NCBI RefSeq assembly: GCF_014651515.1
Contig: NZ_BMXA01000006.1
Coordinates: forward strand, 156,804-220,803
DNA length: 64,000 bases
From: Arenicella chitinivorans
Lineage (GTDB): Bacteria > Pseudomonadota > Gammaproteobacteria > Arenicellales > Arenicellaceae
Direction of reading: 5' to 3'
Shown: positions 52,583 through 61,601 of the stretch, one piece after another
Layout of the letters: the number at the start of each line of letters is the position of its first letter
Position numbering within the stretch: the stretch's first letter is position 1
The notes under the pieces: model-generated
What the model saw: the letters and a program-made list of their open reading frames with translations, nothing else
What the model was told of the DNA's origin: nothing
Database searches by the model: none
Program-made: the position numbers and the translations under genes

Positions 52583-55500
52583 TCACGGCGTAAAAGGTTG
52601 ATCATCATCAATATATAAGTCACGATCAATCGACAACAAAAATTGAATTAGGTCGGCGCGCTCGTCACTCGTTAAATTCACCGCGTGACTGCCGGCCGAA
52701 AGCACATCTTGAAGCGTCGCAGCGGAACCATCATGAAAATACGGCGCACTTTGCCATAACTCAATTAGGCTTGGCGTGCGAATGGATGTGAGAACGCCGC
52801 CCAGGCGGCTTCCAGATCCGGACTTAATGGTACCAACGTCATGGCTGAGTCCATCTCGATATGCACTGCCACTATGACAGCTCGCGCAGCCTTGAGCAGC
52901 GAACACGGCTTGTCCTCGTTGGGCGGCATCCGTCAGTTGGCCTGTATATGTTCGATGAGGCGATCGAGCAACGCTGCGTTTTCCTAAGCTGGCAAGGTAG
53001 TCCGCTAATGCATCAAGATCTGCACTTCGCCCACGGGTTTGTTCGTCCAACGGCGACTGACCAAAAAACGTAACGCCATCAATCAATCCAACGCCTTTGT
53101 TGAGCTGTTCAATTTGCAGCTCAAAATCTTGCACCTCATCGAAATTAGACGACCAGTGTAACGCGCCAAACCGTGTGCCCATGGCGCCATTAAGGCTGAG
53201 CGTGTTGCGCAGCCCTTCTCCCAAGGCCGTCATATCCCACACACGTCCATCGTCGCCGCTATCCACGTGACACCCCGAACAGCTGATGTAGCCCTCTGGC
53301 CCCATGGCCGGCATCGAGGCGTGATAAAAAACTTGCTTGCCGCGTTTTTCAGTTTCAGTAAAAAGTTCGTCCTGTACGGTGTTAATCGTTACGATACGTG
53401 GTTGATTGCGACCATCATGAATAAAGCCCGCCACATCAATGGCACTTACCGAGCGCGTGGTTAGGTTTTTTACGTAAAGTTGTCGAACCGTTGCACACAT
53501 TGCCTGTGGTGCCCCGCCGGTTAGAAATTGCGCGGCAGTATTATTCTGCGCGTTTTCAGCAAACACCAAATTATTGCCTTGCATAGCAACAACACGGGTA
53601 GTTCCGTCAACCAAATAGGTAACAAAGGTTGGGTCCGCGGCGTTGTCAAAATCAACCGTCCCGGCGCGTGAGCTGGGTTGGGTATTCGCGTCTCGGTGAT
53701 TAACTAGATCAATCTCAACCAGCATTGGACGAACCGTATTATCGTCATCCAGCGGCAACCCATTCCTAAACAGTCCGCGGTCAGTATTGGCCTTAATTGC
53801 CGATACATACGCACGCGTGCCATCGCTGTTAATGACAATACTCGACAGAATATTCGGAACGCCTGAGCCATGGTCGATGTCATCTGGCACGGTGACCTTA
53901 TTAATCCGAATCCGGCGCTGCAGAGTCAGTTCTTGGCCGACTCGCAGATCATAAACTTCGCCGTACTGGTCAGCCGAAATTTCCCGCGTGACCAGTAGTC
54001 GATCGTTGAACATGGCCATGGCCTTAGGCGTAGGGCCCACCTCCAAGCGTTGGATAATCTGTTGTGAAGCGACGTCAATGCGAATGACCTCGCCGGTTCC
54101 GTAGGTCGCCACCAGTAAGTCGCCACCGTGTTCGATCGCCGCGACGGGCTGCGAGCCGTGGCCGGTATCGATTGCGAACACAGGATACGTCGTATCAGCA
54201 TCGTGAAAAACTACTTTATCGTCTGCACGATAAGTAATGGCAACATACGCTCCAATGCGCGTCGCGGAAGTCGGATTTTGGTAGTCTAAGTACAGCTCCT
54301 GTTGATCCACTACACTCAATTCAAACGACGTCGAATCAAGAGACGTATCAACGATGGTGACACTGTCATTGTCAGGGTTAACTGCCCAAACATTGTTGGT
54401 TTGAGATTCGTCATCACAGGTCAATTGGCTCGACTGACGCGGCATGTATGGGGTACCAGGAAAACTGGGTGCCGGTGTGTCATCACCGGGGTCCGGGTCT
54501 GGGTTCGTGGGCAGTTCATTACCGGTGGTGAATATAAAGCTATACGGCGACAGCGTGTTGCCCATAAAGTCCTGCACGCCGTCCACCGAAACACGGTAAC
54601 TGGTATCTTGCTTCAAGTACGCGTTAGGCCATATTGACCACGTGCCAGTATGCGTAAATTGATGTCGGAATGACACGCTGGCGACCGGATTGCCTGAAGC
54701 ATCCAACTCTTGCACCTGCAATGCGTTAACCATGCTCTCTGAGCGCAGTGTTTCGGGAATGTGTAGGTGAATGTATCCATCGATCGGGTAATTGGTTTGA
54801 TTTGCTGTTGGCCGATGTCCAGACACGAATGGCGGACGTGTATCCGGCTCGTCATGAATCACGTAAAAGCACATGCCCTGCTCGTTAATGGATTCGTCGC
54901 GCTGCAGATCCGTGATGGTGTAGGTTTGTGATGTCGCCGAATTGGTAAGCACATCCCCAACACTCATGTCGCGGCTGGTGATCACGTAGTCGCCCGAGGG
55001 AGTTCGCCATAACGGATTGAAGCCTTGTCCAGACTGATTGGTATGCCAGCGATTCAATTCCAGCTCACCACCACTGACACGAATTTTTGCCTGTGTTTCC
55101 CACCAATCGTATCCGCCAAAGATTCCCACCTGCCCCAGCGGGCGAAAGTACTGGCTGCCATCACAACTGTTTTGTATGTCGTTGTACCGCACCACGATCT
55201 GGTCAAACTCCGTACTGTCGATTTGCCCATCAGCATAGGCCGTCTCACAGCGCTCCAAGTCGACGCGAAAATGATCGACAAACGCATACTGATCTTGAAA
55301 GTTCACGTACATGGGGTCGCTCGACGCATCGCCATCGTGAGGACTTTGCTGATCTTGATCAAAATAAATCTCGCAACTCAAAAACGGTGACTCAGGATCA
55401 CTGAAGTCTACAACGTAGATCGCAGGATAGTGGCGCTCAGGCAAGAGTCCTACGCGCTCGCGTGCGGCCCAAACCATTTTGTTAGTACCGTACGGTTCAA

Positions 55501-56374
55501 CCCAGTACCCGCCTATGCCGATACGATTACCATCAGGTTCGGTTCGAGTCGGGTTAAACACACTAAGCAACCTGGGTCGTTGACCATCACGCACACCGGC
55601 CATATCGTAGATCGCCATTCCGGTTGACATTTGGTCCGATGCCATCACAAATAAATTGCCAAGCCACGAGCCAAACCCAGTCACGCCTGTCTCTGCCAAA
55701 TGATCCCATTCAACAACGACCTCACCTAACCAGTATTCGTCAGGGTCTTGCGTTGAATCACCCAAAACATCGGCATTGCGAATTTGTTGTAAGCGACCAG
55801 GTGCATTGCCGTAGTTCCAAAAACTGTGTGCAAAATACGGCGAAAACATCAAGGTGTAGGCAAAGGGCTCGCGGCCTCGAGTATACAAATTCCGTGAGAC
55901 CGCCTGGTTATTCGAGTCAACGCCAGCGGGATCGTATGTCATCCAATCTCCGTCTTCGGCCGGGTTTCCGTTACGAGTATATAAATACCCGCGCGTCTCA
56001 TCAAAACGCGTCACAGTAGCATGTGCGCCAATCGGCTGGCCTAGATAACAATTGTCACAGGTGAGCGAGCGGATCATTACGGGATTAGTTAAATCGGTGA
56101 TGTCCCAAACCGTATCTTCAGAGCGGTATGGAATGCCATCTGAGGTGCTGCCTGGGCCTTCGGGCAAATTCACCAAGAGAGGGCCAACCACACCTAAATC
56201 GGCAGTTCGGCCAAATGCGGTACCCCGTTTAGCAAGGAAATCACCCTGCGTTCCATAGTCTCGGTTTTCTGGGTAGTCGGCAGCGAACGCAGTTGCATTT
56301 AACACCAAACTCAGCGTCAGGCAGACCGCCAGTGTGCGACACGCCCTCAGCGTATTTTCAACTTGTAGTAACAT
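52583..56374 (-). CDS. Secreted beta-propeller protein fused to a di-haem peroxidase-like domain
   Basis: A 1263-residue exported protein with a signal peptide (residues 1-31, cleavage after AFA). In order it has an LVIVD-like beta-propeller region (about 60-480, with many DLER, DFSDPESPFLSCE-type blades) and an Ig-like domain of the Big_5 type (PPFVSGHRPTANQTNYPI, about 510-620). A second propeller of the YVTN type (about 650-990) and a C-terminal MauG / cytochrome-c-peroxidase-like domain follow. The last carries two CxxCH motifs, CSGCH (about 1033) and CASCH (about 1163), and an RTPSLIELWQSAPYFHDGSAAT segment typical of these enzymes. Haem c attachment is inferred. Its ATG overlaps the stop of the upstream gene (TAATG). 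A fusion of binding propellers with a peroxidase-like redox end is unusual. Confidence 0.82.
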   Translation of the reverse strand: MLLQVENTLRACRTLAVCLTLSLVLNATAFAADYPENRDYGTQGDFLAKRGTAFGRTADLGVVGPLLVNLPEGPGSTSDGIPYRSEDTVWDITDLTNPVMIRSLTCDNCYLGQPIGAHATVTRFDETRGYLYTRNGNPAEDGDWMTYDPAGVDSNNQAVSRNLYTRGREPFAYTLMFSPYFAHSFWNYGNAPGRLQQIRNADVLGDSTQDPDEYWLGEVVVEWDHLAETGVTGFGSWLGNLFVMASDQMSTGMAIYDMAGVRDGQRPRLLSVFNPTRTEPDGNRIGIGGYWVEPYGTNKMVWAARERVGLLPERHYPAIYVVDFSDPESPFLSCEIYFDQDQQSPHDGDASSDPMYVNFQDQYAFVDHFRVDLERCETAYADGQIDSTEFDQIVVRYNDIQNSCDGSQYFRPLGQVGIFGGYDWWETQAKIRVSGGELELNRWHTNQSGQGFNPLWRTPSGDYVITSRDMSVGDVLTNSATSQTYTITDLQRDESINEQGMCFYVIHDEPDTRPPFVSGHRPTANQTNYPIDGYIHLHIPETLRSESMVNALQVQELDASGNPVASVSFRHQFTHTGTWSIWPNAYLKQDTSYRVSVDGVQDFMGNTLSPYSFIFTTGNELPTNPDPDPGDDTPAPSFPGTPYMPRQSSQLTCDDESQTNNVWAVNPDNDSVTIVDTSLDSTSFELSVVDQQELYLDYQNPTSATRIGAYVAITYRADDKVVFHDADTTYPVFAIDTGHGSQPVAAIEHGGDLLVATYGTGEVIRIDVASQQIIQRLEVGPTPKAMAMFNDRLLVTREISADQYGEVYDLRVGQELTLQRRIRINKVTVPDDIDHGSGVPNILSSIVINSDGTRAYVSAIKANTDRGLFRNGLPLDDDNTVRPMLVEIDLVNHRDANTQPSSRAGTVDFDNAADPTFVTYLVDGTTRVVAMQGNNLVFAENAQNNTAAQFLTGGAPQAMCATVRQLYVKNLTTRSVSAIDVAGFIHDGRNQPRIVTINTVQDELFTETEKRGKQVFYHASMPAMGPEGYISCSGCHVDSGDDGRVWDMTALGEGLRNTLSLNGAMGTRFGALHWSSNFDEVQDFELQIEQLNKGVGLIDGVTFFGQSPLDEQTRGRSADLDALADYLASLGKRSVARSPHRTYTGQLTDAAQRGQAVFAAQGCASCHSGSAYRDGLSHDVGTIKSGSGSRLGGVLTSIRTPSLIELWQSAPYFHDGSAATLQDVLSAGSHAVNLTSDERADLIQFLLSIDRDLYIDDDQPFTP

Positions 56375-56919
56375 TACGCACCTACCTCTATGTTCATCGG
56401 CTCAGAAAAAAGACTGTTCCCCAAATTGTCGTAGCACTCGATGAATACTTGATACTGCCCGACTTGGTTGGCGTTTAAGAGAAGTTGATACTCCGTCGCT
56501 CGCCCTAACCCATTAACGTGCACACGCTCTGGCCGCTGACGGTTGTGACTCGATAAAACTCGACAGCCACTGGGGAGGTTGGTGAACCAGTGCAAGGCGA
56601 TACTCGATTGCTGCTGTTCAGCTGTTAAAACGATGATGCTCTCGGGCGTATTAGGACGTGGGTCGCGGTTGTCGCCAAGGCCATCGCCGTCGCTATCGCT
56701 TTGTTCGTTCGGATCAAAAGGAAAGGCATCTAAATGATCTGGCACGCCGTCATTATCACTGTCGACGATCGATTGCTCGCCGTCGTCATCCAGTAACAGT
56801 CCAATGATTGGAACCAACAGAGAAGCATGTTCTTTTGAGGCGACCATCGCGTTGGCAAGCCCAACGGTCGTGAGTCCAGTGGCCAGCACTAAGAAAAGGT
56901 TGAGTTTTAGTTTTAACAT
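56374..56919 (-). CDS. Secreted protein with thrombospondin type-3 repeats
   Basis: A 181-residue protein with a signal peptide (residues 1-24). The central part has calcium-binding thrombospondin type-3 repeats: DSDNDGVPDHLDAFPFDP and SDSDGDGLGDNRDP (about 53-88). The C-terminal half looks like a fibronectin-type or other beta-sandwich domain (SSIALHWFTNLPSGCRVLSS, then TEYQLLLNANQVGQYQVFIECYD). There are two cysteines. It forms a coupled two-gene unit with the propeller/di-haem gene (stop and start share bases). It probably acts with that protein at the cell surface or outside. No terminator or strong ribosome site is clear upstream. Confidence 0.75.
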   Translation of the reverse strand: MLKLKLNLFLVLATGLTTVGLANAMVASKEHASLLVPIIGLLLDDDGEQSIVDSDNDGVPDHLDAFPFDPNEQSDSDGDGLGDNRDPRPNTPESIIVLTAEQQQSSIALHWFTNLPSGCRVLSSHNRQRPERVHVNGLGRATEYQLLLNANQVGQYQVFIECYDNLGNSLFSEPMNIEVGA

Positions 56920-57230
56920 GTGGTGTGAGCAATGATTAGGTACAGATCAATATAGGTAGGATTGATTGCGTGGTTGGAGTGAGTTCCACATTTACCCTAA
57001 TCAAAATAGCGAGGCAAACCGTTTGCTGACGAGCGGCCTATTTTCAACGCGGAACGGTACTATTGATGAGTTCAGCATGCAAAATATTCCCCTAAAGGGA
57101 AAGACCTAGACCGCGCCACCTGCGGTGCGCATCGTCGACCGCCAGCGCGTCGAACAATTTCGGCTATTATTCACCGCCAAAAAGCAAGGCGCCGTTTTGT
57201 CCTGCGGTAACCAACAGAGTTTTGTCTGGG
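56920..57230. other. Gap between two minus-strand operons
   Basis: This 311-bp stretch contains no full gene. Its right part overlaps the WD-like remnant described separately. The left part is AT-rich and may contain the promoter of the 56919 gene. No RNA gene or terminator was recognised. Confidence 0.4.
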
Positions 57231-57285
57231 CTAACGCTCAACGCGCCCGAACAGTTTGGCACCTGTGGAGGTAAGGTTGCCCGTT
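57167..57285 (-). pseudogene. Remnant resembling the end of a WD/YVTN-propeller gene
   Basis: In a frame different from the rhombosortase gene and overlapping its 3' end, the minus strand encodes SGALSVSPDKTLLVTAGQNG followed by ALLFGGE and a TAA at 57167. The V-S-P-D-K-T-L-L-V-T motif is typical of WD40- and YVTN-type blades. An in-frame stop about 15 codons upstream and no start leave only a fragment. It could be chance, since the match is short. Confidence 0.3.
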
Positions 57286-57839
57286 ACACACTTTCGCTGG
57301 CATACACCCAAAGCCCATAGTCCGACCCCAGTCACCAACCCAGCTAAGTGTGCTTGCGGCACAGAGGGCCATGGCAGCGTGGAAAACAGTGACAGATTGA
57401 AGCAGTACTCGATTACTACCTTCACCACGGACAGAATAAACGTTAGCACGCTCGCAAATTTGTACGCAGGGTTCTGGTAAAGCTGATAGAGCGCGACAAC
57501 GAGCACGGTATTCAACACGCCAGACAAACCCGCATAGGCGCTGAGCGTGTAGAAAAAAGCCAGGTAGATATTCACGCCGATGGCGCCCGCCACCAAAGCG
57601 AACAATAATGCGGTTGGTGAATTCTGCTCGACGATACTGCCCAGCACCAACAATGCCACAGTATTCCAAACCAAGTGCTCGGCGCTAATGTGCACAAAAT
57701 GCGCGCTTAGCCATTGCCAGCCTTGTTGACCCTCACCGTGTTGCCAGATTAGTAGCTCCGGCATGGCACCCAAAAACACATAGAGTGCGCACGTGGCGAA
57801 CGCAACAGTCAAAGTAATTAGCGGAAATTTCATGGTCAT
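57231..57839 (-). CDS. rrtA: Rhombosortase (rhomboid-family GlyGly-CTERM protease)
   Basis: A 202-residue inner-membrane serine protease of the rhomboid fold from ATG 57839 (57833 is an alternative; 57866 adds an unlikely extension). Six or so TM segments are visible. The catalytic serine lies in YAGLSGVLN (GxSG, about residue 107), and the catalytic histidine in QAHLAGLVTG (about 177). The WLSAHFVHISAEHLVWN segment (about 42-58) is typical of rhombosortases. Family role: removes the GlyGly-CTERM C-terminal anchor from secreted proteins. Here the adjacent upstream gene encodes exactly such a substrate. The last codons overlap a WD-like remnant in another frame, so the very C-terminus may have been rearranged. 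Confidence 0.83.
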   Translation of the reverse strand: MTMKFPLITLTVAFATCALYVFLGAMPELLIWQHGEGQQGWQWLSAHFVHISAEHLVWNTVALLVLGSIVEQNSPTALLFALVAGAIGVNIYLAFFYTLSAYAGLSGVLNTVLVVALYQLYQNPAYKFASVLTFILSVVKVVIEYCFNLSLFSTLPWPSVPQAHLAGLVTGVGLWALGVCQRKCVTGNLTSTGAKLFGRVER

Positions 57840-57872
57840 CAAAACGTCAGTTTTTAAACAGTTCAACTAAAA

Positions 57873-57906
57873 GAACAGCGTGCCACCTCCCTGTAACACG
57901 CTGCTC
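57873..57906 (-). terminator. Terminator or attenuator between the VIT-VWA and rhombosortase genes
   Basis: Read on the minus strand, GAGCAGCGTG and CACGCTGTTC form a ten-pair stem (one G-U pair) with a 14-base loop, followed by TTTT. It lies 4 bp after the VIT-VWA stop and before the rhombosortase gene, so it may reduce rather than abolish read-through. Confidence 0.6.
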
Positions 57907-57910
57907 AATC

Positions 57911-60046
57911 TTACACCCGTGCCGAGCCTTGCACCTGGATTCGACGTCGAATCCAAGCCAAGCCGAGGGGGAGTAACATCAGCATTGTCAATGGATTAAT
58001 CGCACCACCACCGCCGCCAGATCCACCGCGGTAGTTCGGTCGATTATCACTGAACGCGGGACTGCCTGCGTCCGCTTGACGCTGCACCACTGGCGCAGCC
58101 GCACGTTGTGTTTGTGCTGCCTGCTCAGTTTCACGACGTTTTTTATTCGCGCGCTCGATGCCATTCGCTTCGAACTGCGCGTCGGTCATCACAATCATCG
58201 AGGTAAAATCTGTGACCAGACCGTACTCAATCGATGTGCTGACAATTGCCGCCGAGGAATCCTCTAAGTCAGTACCTAAGTAGTCCGTCTGGTCTTTGAT
58301 CTCTTGAATTTTGGCGTAGGCCCACAAGCGTTCCACTTCTGGATTAGTAGTGGCTTGCTCAGGAAAATTAAACTCGGTGAGGTATTGCTTGTCTTCGCCT
58401 GAGACCTTGGCATCCAATGTCACCTTAGCCAAGCCGTCACCAAAATAGTGACCAAAAATCACCATCTGCTGGCCACGATATAGCGTAGCGACTTTGCTCG
58501 ATACCAGATCCGACGTTTTCACGCCTTCGATTTGCAAACGCACATCGTGCAACGCCTGGTATTTCACTTTCTCCAGCGCACCAATTAACACGCCCATAAT
58601 GTCGTCGCTGTTTGACACGCTCGCTGAGAAACCTCGAGACGCTTTGGTCATACTCTCGAGCAGCGGCACATTGGCGCCGTTACCCATGATCGCGGTGAAC
58701 AAACGCACATCCTGTTGGCCGAGCAAATCGAGAAAGTACTTTTTCTCGGTTTTCCCAAGATTCGCCACACCATCTGTGATCAAGACAATGCTTGCCGTGC
58801 GATCCGCATCCAGACCCTGAATTGCGGCTTCAATACCTTGATACAAATTCGTGCCACCACGCGGCGAGGTGTTGTTTAGAGCACGACTTACCTGCGACAA
58901 CGACACATCGTCCGCGTGCATCCAGCCATTAGTCAGCTCCTCCACACGGTCATCAAACAGCACCACCCTAAAACGATCATTCGGACTGAGTTTCGCCAGC
59001 GCTTGCGCCGTGGCATCCATCAAGGTTTGGTACTTACCTTGCATGGAGCCAGAGCGATCTAACACAAACACCCAGTCCCGACCTTCAGTGATTGGTTGCA
59101 AGTCCACACCTGGCGTCACGGTCAACATAAATGTTCCTCGTCGCGCGCCCGGTTCCTTGTGTGCTACCAACTCAATCGCGCCAGGCAGATTGGGTTGCAA
59201 ACGCCAATACACCACAATGTCTTGATTCAAGGCGCTACCCGAGGCGGATGCTTCTTGCTCAGCAAACGCTACCGCGCGTTGATCAGCTTCAGCGTCCACC
59301 TGATCCAACGCAGACTCACTCATCACCGGTGTCGATGACGTGGTGCCGGTCTGATTGATCGCGATCTGCCAGTTGTTGGCATCGCTGCTATTGATTTGCG
59401 CATGCGGATGCGCCGGGGAGCGCACTGCGTCAACTGGAAAGCCCGAGCGCAGATTCATGTCAAAACTGAACTTGCCGGTGACTTTGCTATCCGTCTGCCA
59501 GAAGTCCAATTTGGCCTGATCCGTCCCGCCCTCTTCCAAAGGGTAAACGTAGCGCCCGATACCGCCTTCCACATCTGCCGGTTGCATGTACACAATCCGT
59601 GTGCGCGTGGTTTGCTGGGCACGCACCGGCGACACGCTCGATTCAAAGCGGTAAAACGAGACCTTCTCAGTCAACCCCGCATCACGACCCGCCGCTTTTT
59701 CAGACTCGTAAAGTTCACGCGCACGTTGCTTCTCGACCACCTCACCAATAACCGGCTTGCCATCGATCCACACCGTAAACTCAGCCACCGTGCCGTTTTT
59801 CGGAACCGGGAATTCGTACACCGCTTCTAGATCGGTGTTCGATGGATTGTAAAACGTGTTTTCGACCGCCGTGATCGCGTAACCGTCTTCAATCGTCACA
59901 CGCACTTCGTGGTCCTGGATCTGCAATACCGTGGTACTGCCCTTCGCCGTCATTAAGCCACTGGCCTGCGCCATCTGCCCACTCGCAAACAACACACACA
60001 ACAACAAAAGCACGACTAATTTAAACGGATTTACTATCGTCTTCAT
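57911..60046 (-). CDS. VIT-VWA protein with GlyGly-CTERM sorting tail
   Basis: The ATG at 60046 has an AAGGAG site seven bases upstream. A GTG at 60061 lies inside that site and is rejected. The protein has 711 residues: signal peptide (about 1-28, cleavage after AQA), VIT domain (about 35-165: EDGYAITAVENTFYNP), then a VWA domain (about 325-500) with the metal-ion site DRSGSMQGK. A DGVANLGKT region follows. The C-terminus is a GlyGly-CTERM signal: GGSGGGGGAINPL, a hydrophobic run (TMLMLLPLGLAWI), and RRR. It is like the inter-alpha-trypsin-inhibitor heavy-chain-type proteins found in marine Proteobacteria. The tail is the probable substrate of the adjacent rhombosortase, releasing or re-anchoring it at the surface. 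Confidence 0.87.
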   Translation of the reverse strand: MKTIVNPFKLVVLLLLCVLFASGQMAQASGLMTAKGSTTVLQIQDHEVRVTIEDGYAITAVENTFYNPSNTDLEAVYEFPVPKNGTVAEFTVWIDGKPVIGEVVEKQRARELYESEKAAGRDAGLTEKVSFYRFESSVSPVRAQQTTRTRIVYMQPADVEGGIGRYVYPLEEGGTDQAKLDFWQTDSKVTGKFSFDMNLRSGFPVDAVRSPAHPHAQINSSDANNWQIAINQTGTTSSTPVMSESALDQVDAEADQRAVAFAEQEASASGSALNQDIVVYWRLQPNLPGAIELVAHKEPGARRGTFMLTVTPGVDLQPITEGRDWVFVLDRSGSMQGKYQTLMDATAQALAKLSPNDRFRVVLFDDRVEELTNGWMHADDVSLSQVSRALNNTSPRGGTNLYQGIEAAIQGLDADRTASIVLITDGVANLGKTEKKYFLDLLGQQDVRLFTAIMGNGANVPLLESMTKASRGFSASVSNSDDIMGVLIGALEKVKYQALHDVRLQIEGVKTSDLVSSKVATLYRGQQMVIFGHYFGDGLAKVTLDAKVSGEDKQYLTEFNFPEQATTNPEVERLWAYAKIQEIKDQTDYLGTDLEDSSAAIVSTSIEYGLVTDFTSMIVMTDAQFEANGIERANKKRRETEQAAQTQRAAAPVVQRQADAGSPAFSDNRPNYRGGSGGGGGAINPLTMLMLLPLGLAWIRRRIQVQGSARV

Positions 60047-60401
60047 TCTTTTCTCCTTCACGCATCGAATGCTTTAAACGCCGCCACATCACCGTGATCG
60101 GCTAAAACAGTAGAGCGCTAAGAATGAATTTCGGTGTTTTAACTGTAAACTTAAATCTGTTTAGTTCTGTCTTGTGTGACCTTTAGTTCAATTATTTGGC
60201 ACTTTGTGAATCCTACTTGGTTTTCTAGCTGTAGGCCCAAGGAGAGGATAATTGTGCTCAGGTCCAAGCAAGCTGGATGATTTCACCATCTAGATTCGGA
60301 CAGACATAGAGAACTGTATGTTTCGTACTTGAACCATGTAACCGTGGCGGTTAGGGAAACCAAGAGACTTGAATGACTGTGAGGTAAAAGACGCGACGGT
60401 G
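60047..60401. other. Gap before the monooxygenase-like gene
   Basis: About 355 bp with no convincing gene. It presumably holds the promoter for the VIT-VWA gene (right of 60046). I checked for an attC site after the stop of the gene at 60402 and found only weak inverted complementarity, not enough to call. Confidence 0.4.
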
Positions 60402-60782
60402 TTATTCAATACCGTGACCACCAATATATTTAGCTGGAGTACCCGACATACTCGAAATGATGGGTTTTGCTTCACCAATTAACGCTTGTATCTTCTCATT
60501 CGCTAACGAGTTTTGATGATCATTTTTACTAGACCAAAGCTCCGTCACGAGAATTTGGTTTTCGTCCGTCAGTGACTGCTGAACCACATAGAGTTCACAA
60601 CCCTCCATAGTTGAAACCACGTTGGATGCTCGAAGCATTATCGCCGCCAGCTCAGAACCTTTACCGGGGCTGGCGGTTAGAACTGCCTGCATTCCAAATT
60701 TCAAATTTTGTTCCTGTAGTTGTTCTGCGGCAGCAGAAAAACTGAGTAAAAGAATTACTATGGTGCTCGCTATGTATTTAAT
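60402..60782 (-). CDS. Small secreted antibiotic-biosynthesis-monooxygenase-like protein
   Basis: The best start is an ATT at 60782. AGGAG lies eight bases upstream and the signal peptide IKYIASTIVILLLSFSAAAEQ (read with Met first) begins exactly there. No ATG, GTG or TTG gives a signal peptide in this frame. Longer frames run backward through the attC-like site. From 60782 the protein has 126 residues. The mature part resembles the ABM fold: FGMQAVLTASPGKGSELAAIM, CELYVVQQSLTDENQILVTELW and KNDHQNSLANEKIQALIGEAK. Such proteins are small dimeric enzymes with no metal or haem in many cases. Export of one is unusual. The gene may use ATT naturally or be inactive. Confidence 0.65.
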   Translation of the reverse strand: MKYIASTIVILLLSFSAAAEQLQEQNLKFGMQAVLTASPGKGSELAAIMLRASNVVSTMEGCELYVVQQSLTDENQILVTELWSSKNDHQNSLANEKIQALIGEAKPIISSMSGTPAKYIGGHGIE

Positions 60783-60791
60783 GACGTTTTC

Positions 60792-60852
60792 TCCTAACGC
60801 CCGCAATGCCAGCGAACCAAACCCGCATGGCTGGCAATCTGAATCGTTAACC
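60792..60852 (-). other. attC-like integron recombination site (third)
   Basis: About 61 bp. Outer arms TAACG and CGTTA (minus-strand order) flank a perfect seven-base inner pair TGCCAGC / GCTGGCA, with a GTTAGGA-type core next to the following gene. It lies between the stop of the small membrane gene and the monooxygenase-like gene. Pairing and placement fit an attC, but the core deviates from GTTRRRY at one position. Confidence 0.6.
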
Positions 60853-60858
60853 TTGTTG

Positions 60859-61140
60859 TTACTGAGCGGCGGTTGCGTGATTTTTACGCCAAATATAGTG
60901 GAAAATCGCTCGCACAATGATGACAATCATAAACATGATGACGATGATCCCTAAAATAACCCCATCACTTACAATACCAGCCTCATAACTTGGATTGGTC
61001 TCGCGCTCAATTTGGAAGAAAAAAGCGCCCCACAACGCACACCAAATTGCTAGACAATAAAGTAGCAAGATTCTACCCCATGGCATCACCAATGGATAAA
61101 AAATGGCTATTGAAACCATGCAAATTGTTATGTATTCCAC
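60859..61140 (-). CDS. Small integral membrane protein
   Basis: A 93-residue protein starting at a GTG (61140) with an AGAGG site six bases upstream. Three hydrophobic segments are visible: about 5-19 (TICMVSIAIFYPLV), 24-42 (ILLLYCLAIWCALWGAFFF) and 57-80 (GVILGIIVIMFMIVIIVRAIF). It then has a short basic, aromatic C-terminus. No motif identifies a function. It ends 7 bp before the attC-like site, a layout typical of an integron cassette gene. The cold-shock gene on the other strand lies in the same interval between two attC-like sites. Confidence 0.6.
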   Translation of the reverse strand: MEYITICMVSIAIFYPLVMPWGRILLLYCLAIWCALWGAFFFQIERETNPSYEAGIVSDGVILGIIVIMFMIVIIVRAIFHYIWRKNHATAAQ

Positions 61141-61601
61141 GGCATACCTCTAAGCACAACACCCTGTAATTTAAATGTGGTTTGAAGAAGTCAGAGCCGA
61201 TTCCGCTAAACACCGCTCACTCCCAAAGCTCCGAAAAAACTATAATCCAGGCACAGTTGAACCCAATTGTTAATTACTCAATAGACACAATTCTACTTTT
61301 CTGGGTAACAGTCACGTGATACTCAAGTCGGCATCGCATTGATCAACTCTGACGCTATTTAAACTTTAAACTCACCGATCGAATCGAATTGAATTCGTAA
61401 AAGTGAATAAATCACTATACTTGTGACGAAAAGCGCTATATAGTGCAGCCAGCTACAAGGAAAGCACACTATATTTACATTCTTCATTTCGCTGTTTTAT
61501 TCGTAATTCTCCGTCCTGCCGTTTTTAAATTTCAGTATCTTCTTCATAGCATTTCCGCCTCTTGCAGGCGCACTTAAATTTAAAAATACAGGTTATTTAT
61601 T
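61141..61601 (+). promoter_or_regulatory. Upstream region and probable long leader of the cold-shock gene
   Basis: This 461-bp stretch between divergent genes has no gene. A TATACT hexamer at 61416-61421 could be a -10 box but has no good -35 partner. If used it gives a leader of about 175 nt, and long 5' leaders are usual for cspA-type genes and control their temperature-dependent translation. The exact start is not determinable here. Confidence 0.35.

Noticed and set aside
60290..60420. Fourth attC-like site after the monooxygenase-like gene
   Set aside because: Only weak outer complementarity was found and no inner arms.
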